Assembly: GCA_900465915.1 (NCBI GenBank) | Contig: UBKJ01000031.1 | Location: 1 to 56,145 of the forward strand | Direction of reading: 5' to 3' | DNA length: 56,145 nucleotides | Origin: Hyphomicrobiales bacterium | GTDB lineage: Bacteria > Pseudomonadota > Alphaproteobacteria > Rhizobiales > Rhizobiaceae | Part shown: in pieces, positions 1 through 7,233 of the stretch | How positions within the stretch are numbered: position 1 is the stretch's first letter | Layout of the letters: each line of letters begins with the position of its first letter | The notes under the pieces: model-generated | What the model saw: only the letters and a program-made list of their open reading frames with translations | Database searches by the model: none | What the model was told of the DNA's origin: nothing | Made by a program: the position numbers and the translations under genes

Positions 1-1
1 G

Positions 2-37
2 GCGGGGGCAGAGGACGAGGCGGAAACCGCCGGCTAA
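2..37 (+). CDS. C-terminal tail of an upstream gene (partial)
   Basis: An open frame entering from the left edge encodes AGAEDEAETAG and stops with TAA at 35-37. The acidic, alanine-rich ending is compatible with the tail of a protein encoded just upstream in the same direction as the PTS genes. A galactitol-type EIIC would be a natural neighbour, but too little is present to identify it. It could equally be a chance open frame. Confidence 0.35.
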   Translation, partial: AGAEDEAETAG

Positions 38-65
38 GCAGCCCTGCATGAAACCTTGCATGAAT

Positions 66-88
66 CCGCGCGGCCATGGGCCGCGCGG
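66..88. repeat. GC-rich intergenic hairpin
   Basis: Perfect 10-bp arms CCGCGCGGCC (66-75) and GGCCGCGCGG (79-88) are separated by three bases. There is no T-tract, so it is more likely an mRNA-processing or stabilising hairpin than an intrinsic terminator. A similar element lies at 3935-3959 in the same gene cluster. Confidence 0.6.
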
Positions 89-107
89 TCCTTGAACGGA
101 GAAGGAA

Positions 108-569
108 ATGGCGAACGGCCTGATGGCTTTTCTCGACCCGGAGGCGCTTGCGCTCCAGAGCGAGGCGAAAAGCAATGAAGAAATCATCCGTATCCTGGCC
201 GGGAAGCTGGAGCGGCTCGGATATGTGAAGCCGAGCTACGCCGACGCGGTCGTGGCGCGCGAGCGGACCCTGCCCACCGGCCTGCCGCTGGAGCGCGCCG
301 AGAACGTGGCCGTGCCGCACACCGATCCCGAGCATGTGCTGAAGGCGGGCGTCGCCTTCGCCACGCTCAGGTCGCCCATCGCCTTCGGCAATATGGAGGA
401 GCCCGACGAAAGGCTTCCCGTCAGCTTCGTTTTTCTGCTAGCGATTGACGACAAGGACCGGCAGATAGAAACCTTGCAGGGCGTCATGGCGGCGATTCAG
501 GACGAGGAGGTCCTCGAAAAGCTGAAACGGGCGCGGACGCTGGCGGATGTCGAAGCCGCGCTGGCCTGA
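108..569 (+). CDS. PTS galactitol/fructose-type EIIA component
   Basis: This 153-residue protein matches the PTS EIIA type-2 (fructose/mannitol/galactitol) fold. EIIA accepts phosphate from HPr on a histidine and passes it to EIIB in the cytoplasm. The expected active-site context NVAVPHTD is present, with the histidine at residue 71. The ATG follows a good GGAGAAGGA ribosome site. A galactitol-type EIIB begins 15 bases after its stop, so the two are probably co-translated and work as a pair. No matching EIIC is in the window; it may lie just to the left, or these may feed phosphate to the glucitol permease downstream. Family call is firm, sugar specificity is not. Confidence 0.85.
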   Translation: MANGLMAFLDPEALALQSEAKSNEEIIRILAGKLERLGYVKPSYADAVVARERTLPTGLPLERAENVAVPHTDPEHVLKAGVAFATLRSPIAFGNMEEPDERLPVSFVFLLAIDDKDRQIETLQGVMAAIQDEEVLEKLKRARTLADVEAALA

Positions 570-584
570 ACGGAGGAGACACGA

Positions 585-872
585 ATGGCGAAACTCAAGA
601 CAATTCTCTTCGTCTGCGGCACGGGCGTCGCGACCTCGACCGCCGTCAACGCGGCGGTGACCGAGGAGATGAAGAAGCGCGGCCTGACCTTCAACGCCCA
701 GCAGGCCAAGGCCACCGAGGCGCCGTCGCTGGCCGACAATGTCGACCTGATCGTGGCGACGACGCCGGTCTCCGCCTCCATCGCCAAGCCGGTGATCAAG
801 GGATTAGCTTTCCTCACCGGCATCGGCAAGGACAAGGCTTTCGACGAGATCGAAGCCGAATTGCGCAAATAA
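585..872 (+). CDS. PTS galactitol-type EIIB component
   Basis: A 95-residue PTS EIIB domain of the lactose/cellobiose-galactitol superfamily. It carries the P-loop-like phosphocysteine motif FVCGTGVATST with Cys11 as the phosphate carrier. It takes phosphate from EIIA and passes it to sugar bound in the membrane EIIC. It sits directly after the EIIA gene with a GGAGGAG ribosome site. Length is normal for a stand-alone GatB. Its membrane partner is not visible downstream, where an opposite-strand gene follows, so it must be upstream of the window or absent. Confidence 0.88.
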   Translation: MAKLKTILFVCGTGVATSTAVNAAVTEEMKKRGLTFNAQQAKATEAPSLADNVDLIVATTPVSASIAKPVIKGLAFLTGIGKDKAFDEIEAELRK

Positions 873-893
873 ACAAGCCGCGCCGGCCGCGCG

Positions 894-1523
894 TCAACCC
901 TCGATGGCGCAGGCCGGATTGCGCGCGCCCAGCGCCCGCTGCACCGCCACGCGGGCCGAGGCCAGGTCCGGCATGACCCAGTTGGGCTCGCCGCCGAGAA
1001 ACTTGTCCAGGAAGGCGATGGCGTAGCCCGGCATGTCGGCGACGTTCTCCCGATAGGACCACCAGGTGCGCAGATCGTCGGCGCAGGCGTCGATGGCGGG
1101 AGCGACGCCGAATTCCTGCTCGTGCACGGCGGCGATCGCGCAGATGCAGTAATTGGTGTAGAGAAAACCCTCCGGCCAGAAGGCGACGATCTCGCTCAGC
1201 GGCGCTTCGCCGCCTTCCTCCGTCCTGGGCCGCGCGGCCTTCACCGGTGACAGGCGAATCAGCTCGCGCAGCACCAGGCCCGCGGCGAAGACGATGAAGT
1301 CCTTGCGGTCCACCTGCGCGAAGCGCTTGTTCTGCTCCACCAGCTCGACCCAGTTGAGGAAGGCCTCGGTCAGCTTCTCCTCGTCGATCGTATAGCGGAC
1401 GCCGTAAATGTCGCTCAAAAGCGCCGCATGCTTGCGGAACGTCGCCCGGAACCAGCGCAATTGCCGCAGCCGGCGCCGCAGGTCCGGCATCGAGGCCATC
1501 TGGTCCTTCAAGAGCAAATCCAT
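894..1523 (-). CDS. Unrecognised conserved-looking cytoplasmic protein in the PTS cluster
   Basis: I do not recognise this 209-residue protein. It has no signal peptide or clear membrane segment. The N-terminal third is basic and helical (MPDLRRRLRQLRWFR), and the middle is rich in aromatic and acidic residues (AFLNWVELVEQNKRF; FWPEGFLYTNYCICAIAAVHEQEFG). The start is supported by GGAGG nine bases upstream. It lies head-to-head with gutM and tail-to-tail with the EIIB gene, so it is probably switched on from the same divergent region. A role in regulation or processing linked to the sugar PTS is only a contextual guess. Confidence 0.6.
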   Translation of the reverse strand: MDLLLKDQMASMPDLRRRLRQLRWFRATFRKHAALLSDIYGVRYTIDEEKLTEAFLNWVELVEQNKRFAQVDRKDFIVFAAGLVLRELIRLSPVKAARPRTEEGGEAPLSEIVAFWPEGFLYTNYCICAIAAVHEQEFGVAPAIDACADDLRTWWSYRENVADMPGYAIAFLDKFLGGEPNWVMPDLASARVAVQRALGARNPACAIEG

Positions 1524-1622
1524 GTCCGCACGCCTCCGTCACCGCCGCGACCATACGCCAATCATACGCGGATGTCAGTCCTTCCGCGCGGCTTCGCGTC
1601 GCGCCAATAATTATACATATTG

Positions 1623-1642
1623 ACATTTAAGAAAACAAATGT
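1623..1642. promoter_or_regulatory. Candidate operator in divergent gutM promoter region
   Basis: An AT-rich island in otherwise GC-rich DNA contains the inverted repeat ACATTT (1623-1628) and AAATGT (1637-1642) with an 8-base spacer. It overlaps a TTGACA hexamer at 1620-1625, although no convincing -10 box follows at 17 bases. It lies between the reverse-strand unknown gene and gutM, where the SorC-type regulator of this cluster would be expected to bind. This is inference from position and symmetry only. Confidence 0.4.
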
Positions 1643-1697
1643 TCTCTCAAGAGGACGGAGGTCGAGGATGAAAAAACCTCCGTCAGAGGAGAATGCG

Positions 1698-2123
1698 ATG
1701 GCGATCTGGCAATGGGCGTTGCTGGCCCTCGCCGCCTTGTGGGCGGTCCAGTCACTGGGCGTCTGGTTCCAGATGCGCCATTATTCCGATGTGATGAAGG
1801 GCGTCACGTCCCGCTATTCCGACGGCTATGTCGGCGCGGGGCATGTGCGCGGGCGGCTCGGCAAGGGCGTCATCGTGCTGGTCGTGGTCGACCGCGACCT
1901 GCGCGTCCGCCGCTTTCTCGAAATGAGCGGCCGCACCGTCTTCGCGAAGTTCCGGCGGCGGAAGGAGTTGGAGGGCGCGCCCCTCGACGCCCTGCGCCGC
2001 GCGGAGGCGACGGACACCCCGGCGGCCGCCGCGGCCGCGAAACAGGCGCTGGACCAGATAGAACGCATGAAGGAACAGTCGGACGGCGCGTCCCTGCAAG
2101 GGATCAGGGCCGTGAACGCATAG
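1698..2123 (+). CDS. gutM: GutM-family glucitol operon activator protein
   Basis: A 141-residue membrane-anchored protein of the GutM/SrlM family. The family signature is visible: one N-terminal membrane segment (IWQWALLALAALWAVQSL), then WFQMRHYSD, a GHVRGRLGKG glycine segment, and LVVVDRDLRVRR followed by GRTVFAKF. In enterobacteria GutM is described as an activator of the glucitol operon, but the membrane anchor fits an accessory role equally well. I chose the ATG at 1698 because family members begin at the membrane segment and AGAGGAG precedes it; an ATG at 1668 also has GGAGG and would add ten residues. It precedes the glucitol permease genes by 36 bases. Confidence 0.85.
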   Translation: MAIWQWALLALAALWAVQSLGVWFQMRHYSDVMKGVTSRYSDGYVGAGHVRGRLGKGVIVLVVVDRDLRVRRFLEMSGRTVFAKFRRRKELEGAPLDALRRAEATDTPAAAAAAKQALDQIERMKEQSDGASLQGIRAVNA

Positions 2124-2159
2124 GCGTCGCCTGCGAGGACGGGCGACCGAGGAGGAGAA

Positions 2160-2918
2160 ATGTCTATAGCGGCAATGTTGGCGCAAAACGCCGATATGAC
2201 TTTGCATGGCCTGCACGCCGCCGGCCACATGGCGGCCGGCGCCGTGTTCCACGGCGACCTCGCCGGGCATGGCGGCGACCATCTCGTGCATCTGGCGCAG
2301 GCGACCGGCGGCGACATCACCGTCGACCAGTTCAAGGACCGCCTGCAGCACGTCCAGCAGGAGGAGCAGCTCGGCTGGCTGGCCTCGATCGGCAAGCATT
2401 TCATCGGCGTCTTCCAGAAGGGCGGCGAGGTGTTTTCCGGTTTCGTCACCGGCATCATCCCGACGCTGGTGGTGCTGATGACCGCCTTCTACGCCGTCAC
2501 CGAGCTCGTGGGCGAGCAGCGCGTGCACGGGCTGGCGCGCGGCGCGGGCCGCATCGCGCTCACCCGCTACACGGTGCTGCCGGTGCTGTCGGTGTTCTTC
2601 CTGACCAACCCGATGGCCTACACTTTCGGCTCCTTCCTGGAGGAGAAGCACAAGCCGGCCTTCTACGACGCGGCCGTCTCCTACGTGCATCCGCCGCTCG
2701 GCCTGTTCCCGCACATCAATCCGGGCGAATATTTCGTCTGGGGCGGCGTGCTCGTGGCCCTGCAGGAACTGGAGAAGAAGGGCGCGGTGGCCAACGGCTA
2801 CCACATCAATGTCGCCATCTGGTACGCCCTCGTCGGCCTGGTCGTGATCCTGCTCAAGGGGATCATCACCGAACGCATCACCGCCATCATGGCGCGCCGC
2901 CAGGGCGTGGAACTCTGA
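2160..2918 (+). CDS. srlA: PTS glucitol/sorbitol-specific EIIC
   Basis: A 252-residue membrane permease of the glucitol PTS (EIIC-Gut). It has the family-typical segment FVTGIIPTLVVLMTAFYAVTE, and LTNPMAYTFGSFLEEKHKPAF followed by HPPLGLFPHINPGEYFVWGG. In partnership with SrlE and SrlB it imports the hexitol and phosphorylates it. It carries an N-terminal extension of about 70 mostly polar, His/Gly-rich residues compared with the 187-residue Escherichia coli protein. The ATG follows GGAGGAGAA immediately. The gene lies in the run gutM-srlA-srlE-srlB-HPr/EI. Confidence 0.93.
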   Translation: MSIAAMLAQNADMTLHGLHAAGHMAAGAVFHGDLAGHGGDHLVHLAQATGGDITVDQFKDRLQHVQQEEQLGWLASIGKHFIGVFQKGGEVFSGFVTGIIPTLVVLMTAFYAVTELVGEQRVHGLARGAGRIALTRYTVLPVLSVFFLTNPMAYTFGSFLEEKHKPAFYDAAVSYVHPPLGLFPHINPGEYFVWGGVLVALQELEKKGAVANGYHINVAIWYALVGLVVILLKGIITERITAIMARRQGVEL

Positions 2919-2937
2919 GCCGGGGGAGGACGACATC

Positions 2938-3927
2938 ATGGCCAAGACCTACAAGCCGGTCAAGATTTCCAGGGGCTCCAACGGCTGGGGCGGCCCGCTC
3001 GTCATCCAGCCGACCGAGCAGCGCAACAAGGTGGTCTCCGTCACCGGCGGCGGCATCCACCCCCTCGCCCGCCGCATCGCCGAGCTGACCGGCGCCGAGG
3101 CCGTCGACGGCTTCCGCGCCCCGCCGATCGAAGGCGAGATGGCGGTGGTGGTGGTCGACTGCGGCGGAACGGCCCGCTGCGGCGTCTATCCGCGCAAGCG
3201 CATCCCCACCGTCAACCTGACGCCCGTCGGCCAGTCCGGCCCGCTGGCGCAGTTCATCACCGAGGACATCTACGTCTCGGGCGTGAAGCCCGAGAACGTC
3301 GTCCCCGCCGACGGCTCCGAGGCGACCCCCGCCCCGGCGGCGGCGGCCGCCAGCGAGGAGCCGGCCGCGCCGGTCGAGAACCCCAGCGAAGGCGGCCTCG
3401 TCGGGCTGATCAGCAGCATCGGCCGCGTCATGGGGCGCGTGGTCGGCATCTTCTTCAACGCCGGCCGCCGCACCATCGACCAGGTGGTGCGCAACGTGCT
3501 GCCCTTCATGGCCTTCGTGACCATGCTGATCGGCCTCATCCTCTATACCGGCATCGGCGACATCCTCGCCCAGCCGATGGGGCCGCTCGCCAACAACATC
3601 ATCGGCCTCCTGGTGCTGTCGGCCATTTGCGGCCTGCCCTTCCTGTCGCCGATCCTCGGGCCCGGCGCGGTGATCGCGCAGGTGGTGGGCGTGGCCATCA
3701 TCGGCCCGCAGATCGCCAACGGCGCCATCGCGCCGGCCATGGCGCTGCCCGCGCTCTTCGCCTACAACACGCAGGTCGGCTGCGACTTCGTACCGGTGGG
3801 GCTGGCGCTCGGCGAGGCCAAGCCGAAGACCATCGAGATCGGCGTCCCCGCCGTCCTCATCAGCCGCCAGATCATGGGACCGGTCTCGGTCCTCATCGCC
3901 TGGCTGGTCAGCCTGGTCGTGCTGTGA
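2938..3927 (+). CDS. srlE: PTS glucitol/sorbitol-specific EIIB (with membrane domain)
   Basis: A 329-residue EIIB-Gut protein. The N-terminal domain carries the phosphorylation site DCGGTARCGVYP with Cys75 (second cysteine 81) and the conserved GGWGGP-like start (SNGWGGP). An Ala/Pro-rich linker at about residues 118-145 leads to a membrane domain (VLPFMAFVTMLIGLILYTG; LLSPILGPGAVIAQVVGV). It transfers phosphate from SrlB to sorbitol bound in SrlA/SrlE. Length and domain order match the E. coli SrlE protein. A GGGGGAGG ribosome site lies 20 bases after srlA. Confidence 0.95.
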   Translation: MAKTYKPVKISRGSNGWGGPLVIQPTEQRNKVVSVTGGGIHPLARRIAELTGAEAVDGFRAPPIEGEMAVVVVDCGGTARCGVYPRKRIPTVNLTPVGQSGPLAQFITEDIYVSGVKPENVVPADGSEATPAPAAAAASEEPAAPVENPSEGGLVGLISSIGRVMGRVVGIFFNAGRRTIDQVVRNVLPFMAFVTMLIGLILYTGIGDILAQPMGPLANNIIGLLVLSAICGLPFLSPILGPGAVIAQVVGVAIIGPQIANGAIAPAMALPALFAYNTQVGCDFVPVGLALGEAKPKTIEIGVPAVLISRQIMGPVSVLIAWLVSLVVL

Positions 3928-3934
3928 CGCAACC

Positions 3935-3959
3935 CGGCCCGCCGTTTCGCGGCGGGCCG
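3935..3959. repeat. GC hairpin between srlE and srlB
   Basis: Arms CGGCCCGCCG (3935-3944) and CGGCGGGCCG (3950-3959) with a TTTCG loop form a perfect 10-bp stem. No T-run follows, and the next gene continues the operon. It may set differential expression by protecting the srlAE message. Confidence 0.6.
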
Positions 3960-3979
3960 CAGAAACCGAAAGGATCGCC

Positions 3980-4360
3980 ATGCCGATACATCTCAAGACG
4001 CGGATCACCGCCGTCGGACCCGAAGTCGCCGATCTCGCGGAAGGCGGCGTCGTGATCCTGTTCGCCGACGGCTCGCCGCCGGAGCTGGCCGAAGTGTCGG
4101 TGATGCACGCCGTCGAGGAAGGCCCCGACGACGCCCCGCCGCCGGTGGGCGCGGCGATCGCCATCGGCGCTGTCACCGCCCGCGTCACCGCGGTCGGCGA
4201 CAGCGCCTGGGCCAAGATGCGCGACATCGGCCATGTGGTGATCTCCTTCACCGGCGCGGGCTCCACCGACCGGCCGGGCGAGATCTGCGCCACCGAAGTG
4301 GACGGCGCCGCGCTGGTCGCGGCGCTGAGCGAGGGCCGCACGATCGTCATCGGCGGCTGA
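3980..4360 (+). CDS. srlB: PTS glucitol/sorbitol-specific EIIA
   Basis: A 126-residue EIIA-Gut domain (EIIA glucitol family, all-beta). It accepts phosphate from HPr and hands it to SrlE. The active-site region VMHAVEEG places the likely phosphohistidine at residue 43, the same position as in the E. coli protein. Other family marks are TAVGDSAWAKMRDIGHVVISF and the PGEICATE segment near the end. An AAAGGA site precedes the ATG. It lies between srlE and the HPr-EI fusion, 22 bases from the latter. Confidence 0.92.
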   Translation: MPIHLKTRITAVGPEVADLAEGGVVILFADGSPPELAEVSVMHAVEEGPDDAPPPVGAAIAIGAVTARVTAVGDSAWAKMRDIGHVVISFTGAGSTDRPGEICATEVDGAALVAALSEGRTIVIGG

Positions 4361-4382
4361 AACAGGCTTCAGGACCCTTCCC

Positions 4383-6341
4383 ATGGAACGTTCCACCATC
4401 GTGCGGGTGCATGAGGGGCTGCATGCGCGCCCCGCCACCCGCTTCGTGAAGCTCGCCAAGGGCTTCGAATGCGACATCGAGATCGCCAAGGGCGACAAGA
4501 GCGTCAGCGCCAAGAGCTCCGTCAAGCTCATGCTGCTCGGCGTGAAGGAGAACGACGAGGTGATCGTGCGCGCCGACGGCGCCGACGCCATCGAAGCGCT
4601 GGAGGCGCTGATCGGCTATCTGGAGAACCCGCGCGCCGGGATCGAGGAAGGCGGCGAGACGCCCGCCGCCGAACCGGCCGCCGTAGCGACGCCCGAGCCG
4701 GCCGCGACCCTGCCCGGAAACCAGATCAAGGGCGTGGCGGCGAGCGAGGGCCTGGCGATCGGGCCGGCCTTCCCCTTCTTCCCGGCCGAGATCAGGCCCG
4801 GCGCGGGCCGGCTCGCGCCCGACGCCGTCGAGCCCGAGATCGCCCGCTACGAAGCGGCGGCGGCGGCCGTGCAGGAGCGCATGGCGCTTTCGCTGACGCG
4901 CGGCGACTTGGCCGAGAGCGACCGCGGCATCGTGGCGGCGCTGAAGGACATCGCCGCCGACGAGACCCTGCGCGACGAGACGCTGGCGCTGATCCGCGCC
5001 GGCATGGACGCGGTGTCGGCGGCGCTGGGCGCGGCCTCCGCCGTGGCCGGGCAGTTCGCCGCGCTGGACGATCCCTATCTCAACGCGCGCGCCGACGACG
5101 TCCACGCCGTCAGCCGCCAGATCTGCCTGGCGCTTCTGGGCCAGGAGGACGTCGACCTCGACGGCGCGCCGGAAGGCGCGATCCTGATCGCGGACGATAT
5201 CGGCGCCTGGGACCTGGCGCGCGCGCCGCTGGACCGCATCGCCGGCGTGGTCTGCGGCCATGGCGGCGCGACCTCGCATGTGGCCATCATCGCGCGCACG
5301 CATGGAATACCGGCCGTGCTCGGGCTCGGCGACGCCGTCCACAGGCTGAAGGAGGCCGAGACCGTCGCCGTCGACGGCGGCGCGGGCGTCGTCCATCGCG
5401 ATCCCGACCCGGCGCTGAGGGCCGATGTCGAGGCGCGCGTCGCCAAGGCCGAGGAGGAGCGACGCGCGCTCGACAAATATCACGCCTTCGTGCCCCGCCG
5501 CGCCGACGGGACGGTGATCGAGGTGGCCGCCAATCTCGGCGCGCTGGAGGAGATCGACGCCGCGCTCGCCGCCGGCGCCATGGGGGTCGGGCTGTTCCGC
5601 ACCGAGCTTCTGTTCATGAAGCATATCCATCTGCCGTCGGAAGACATGCAGATGGAGACCTACGCCGCCCTGCTCAAGGCCTTCGCGCCGCATCCAGTCA
5701 TCGTGCGCACGCTCGACATCGGCGGCGACAAGCCGGTGGCGGGCATCCGCTTCCCTGAGGAGGAGAACCCGTTCCTCGGCTGGCGCGGCGTGCGCATGTG
5801 CCTCGACCGGCCGGACGTGTTCAAGCCGCAATTGCGCGCGCTGCTGCGCGCCGCTGTCCATGGCGGCCTCAAGGTGATGCTGCCCATGGTGTCGGATGTC
5901 GGCGAATTGCGCGCCGCCAGGGCGCTGATCGACGAATGCGCGCGCGAGCTCGCGGCCGAAGGCAAGCCGCACGCCCGCTTCGATCTGGGCGTGATGATCG
6001 AGACGCCGGCGGCGGTCTTCGCCGCGCGGGACCTAGCGCGCGAGGCCGCCTTCTTCTCCATCGGCACCAACGACCTCACGCAATATGTGATGGCGGCGGA
6101 CCGGCTCAACCCCACCGTGGCCAGGCTCAACGACGTGCGCCATCCCGCCGTCATGACCGCCATCGCCATGACCGCGCAGGCCGCGACCGAGGCCGGGATC
6201 ATGGTCGGCATGTGCGGCGAGGCCGCCGGCCGGCCCGACCTGATCCCCGAATTCATCCGCATGGGACTGACGGAATTGAGCATGAGCCCCGCGGCCATCC
6301 CCCGCGCCAAGGAGATCATCGCCGGGCTTTTCGGCGCATGA
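4383..6341 (+). CDS. ptsP: HPr-Enzyme I fusion phosphotransferase
   Basis: A 652-residue fusion of HPr (about residues 1-88, active His14 in EGLHARPAT) and PEP-protein phosphotransferase Enzyme I (about 115-650). Enzyme I has its phosphohistidine at residue 299 (GGATSHVAIIARTHGIPA), the PEP-binding signature FFSIGTNDLTQY and the C-terminal MCGEAAGRP cysteine. An Ala/Pro/Glu-rich linker joins the two. It starts the phosphate cascade by taking phosphate from PEP. Most alphaproteobacteria have only a nitrogen PTS with EINtr, whose N-terminal GAF domain is absent here, so this is a dedicated sugar-transport copy. It makes the cluster self-sufficient for phosphoryl transfer. Confidence 0.94.
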   Translation: MERSTIVRVHEGLHARPATRFVKLAKGFECDIEIAKGDKSVSAKSSVKLMLLGVKENDEVIVRADGADAIEALEALIGYLENPRAGIEEGGETPAAEPAAVATPEPAATLPGNQIKGVAASEGLAIGPAFPFFPAEIRPGAGRLAPDAVEPEIARYEAAAAAVQERMALSLTRGDLAESDRGIVAALKDIAADETLRDETLALIRAGMDAVSAALGAASAVAGQFAALDDPYLNARADDVHAVSRQICLALLGQEDVDLDGAPEGAILIADDIGAWDLARAPLDRIAGVVCGHGGATSHVAIIARTHGIPAVLGLGDAVHRLKEAETVAVDGGAGVVHRDPDPALRADVEARVAKAEEERRALDKYHAFVPRRADGTVIEVAANLGALEEIDAALAAGAMGVGLFRTELLFMKHIHLPSEDMQMETYAALLKAFAPHPVIVRTLDIGGDKPVAGIRFPEEENPFLGWRGVRMCLDRPDVFKPQLRALLRAAVHGGLKVMLPMVSDVGELRAARALIDECARELAAEGKPHARFDLGVMIETPAAVFAARDLAREAAFFSIGTNDLTQYVMAADRLNPTVARLNDVRHPAVMTAIAMTAQAATEAGIMVGMCGEAAGRPDLIPEFIRMGLTELSMSPAAIPRAKEIIAGLFGA

Positions 6342-6351
6342 TCGCGCCCGC

Positions 6352-7098
6352 TCAGGGCAGATGCGCGACCAGCGTGGCGAAGAGCGCCTCCAGCTTCTTC
6401 GCGTCGCGCATGGCGGCGGCCGCCGCAAGCCGCTCGTAGCGCGCGCCGATGGCGAGGAGGATGCTTTCGAGCGGGTCGGCCTCCGCGACCTCCGCCGGCT
6501 TGACGGTCGAAAGGGCGCAGAACAGGCTCGCCGCTGCGGCCCCCGTGATCTCCGCTTCGAGCAGCCCGCATTGTCCGGCCTCGTCGTCGGGCGGCGCGAG
6601 GCGGACGGGGCGCTCGGCCATCACGTCGAGGAACAGCGCCGCCGCCGTGGCGGTCGCCGTTTCCTCCTCGTCCGTCCTTTCGACGAGCAGGCGGCGATAT
6701 TTGCGCGCCATGCGCTCGTGGATCGCGGCGAAGGCCGCCTCGTGGATCAGCGCGTCCGCGATGCGGTGGCGACGCAGGATCTCCTTGAGGAAATAATACA
6801 TGTCGCCATGGAAGGCGCGCGCGCCCTCGCCGCCGGCGAAATAGAAGCCGAAGGCGCGCATGCGCGGCGCGCTGTGATGCCGCGACGGCTCGGAGGAGAC
6901 GAGCGAGAGCGAAATGGTCTCGGCCGCCGTCAGCGCCGCGTCCACCACGCTCGCCGCCTGACCCAGCAGGGCCTCCGGCGTCGGCGGGCCGCTTTCGGGC
7001 GCGCGGGCGGCGGCGCGCGTGCGGCGAATCACATAGCGCATGTCGCGCAGGCGATCCCTGATCGTGACGGCGATTTCGTCGGAGAGCGTGCGCAACAT
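6352..7098 (-). CDS. Unrecognised protein divergent from the SorC regulator
   Basis: I do not recognise this 248-residue, Ala/Arg/Glu-rich, apparently all-helical soluble protein. A basic N-terminal helix (MLRTLSDEIAVTIRDRLRDMRYVIRRTR) is followed by FYFAGGEGARAFHGDMYYFLKEILRRHRIADALIHEAAFAAIHERMAR and a final Ala-rich pair of helices. The start used is the ATG at 7096-7098; the frame stays open upstream across the regulator, but that extension is a shadow. It shares the 135-bp divergent region with the SorC-type regulator and ends 10 bases from the HPr-EI gene. Function unknown; position suggests a PTS-linked accessory role. Confidence 0.55.
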   Translation of the reverse strand: MLRTLSDEIAVTIRDRLRDMRYVIRRTRAAARAPESGPPTPEALLGQAASVVDAALTAAETISLSLVSSEPSRHHSAPRMRAFGFYFAGGEGARAFHGDMYYFLKEILRRHRIADALIHEAAFAAIHERMARKYRRLLVERTDEEETATATAAALFLDVMAERPVRLAPPDDEAGQCGLLEAEITGAAAASLFCALSTVKPAEVAEADPLESILLAIGARYERLAAAAAMRDAKKLEALFATLVAHLP

Positions 7099-7151
7099 GG
7101 CCGGTCGGTTCCTGCTTGCGAGGACGGCGAAGCCTCTTCGCCGATATGGAG

Positions 7152-7190
7152 GAAATATTGTTTGCCTCCCGCCCGAAAAGCAATAGTTTC
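7152..7190. promoter_or_regulatory. Imperfect inverted repeat, candidate SorC operator
   Basis: AT-rich DNA between the divergent genes contains TATTGTTT (7156-7163) facing AAAAGCAATA (7176-7185), with flanking GGAAA on the left and GTTTCC on the right. The arms match as TATTG/CAATA plus flanks. An autoregulatory site for the SorC-type protein encoded at 7234 is the simplest reading. Confidence 0.4.
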
Positions 7191-7233
7191 CACATCGACC
7201 AGCGGCGGCGCGCCGCAAATTCGAGGGGCGCAA

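Noticed and set aside
1613..1650. A full sigma-70 promoter at TTGACA 1620-1625
   Set aside because: No -10-like hexamer is found 16-18 bases downstream; only the inverted repeat is reported.
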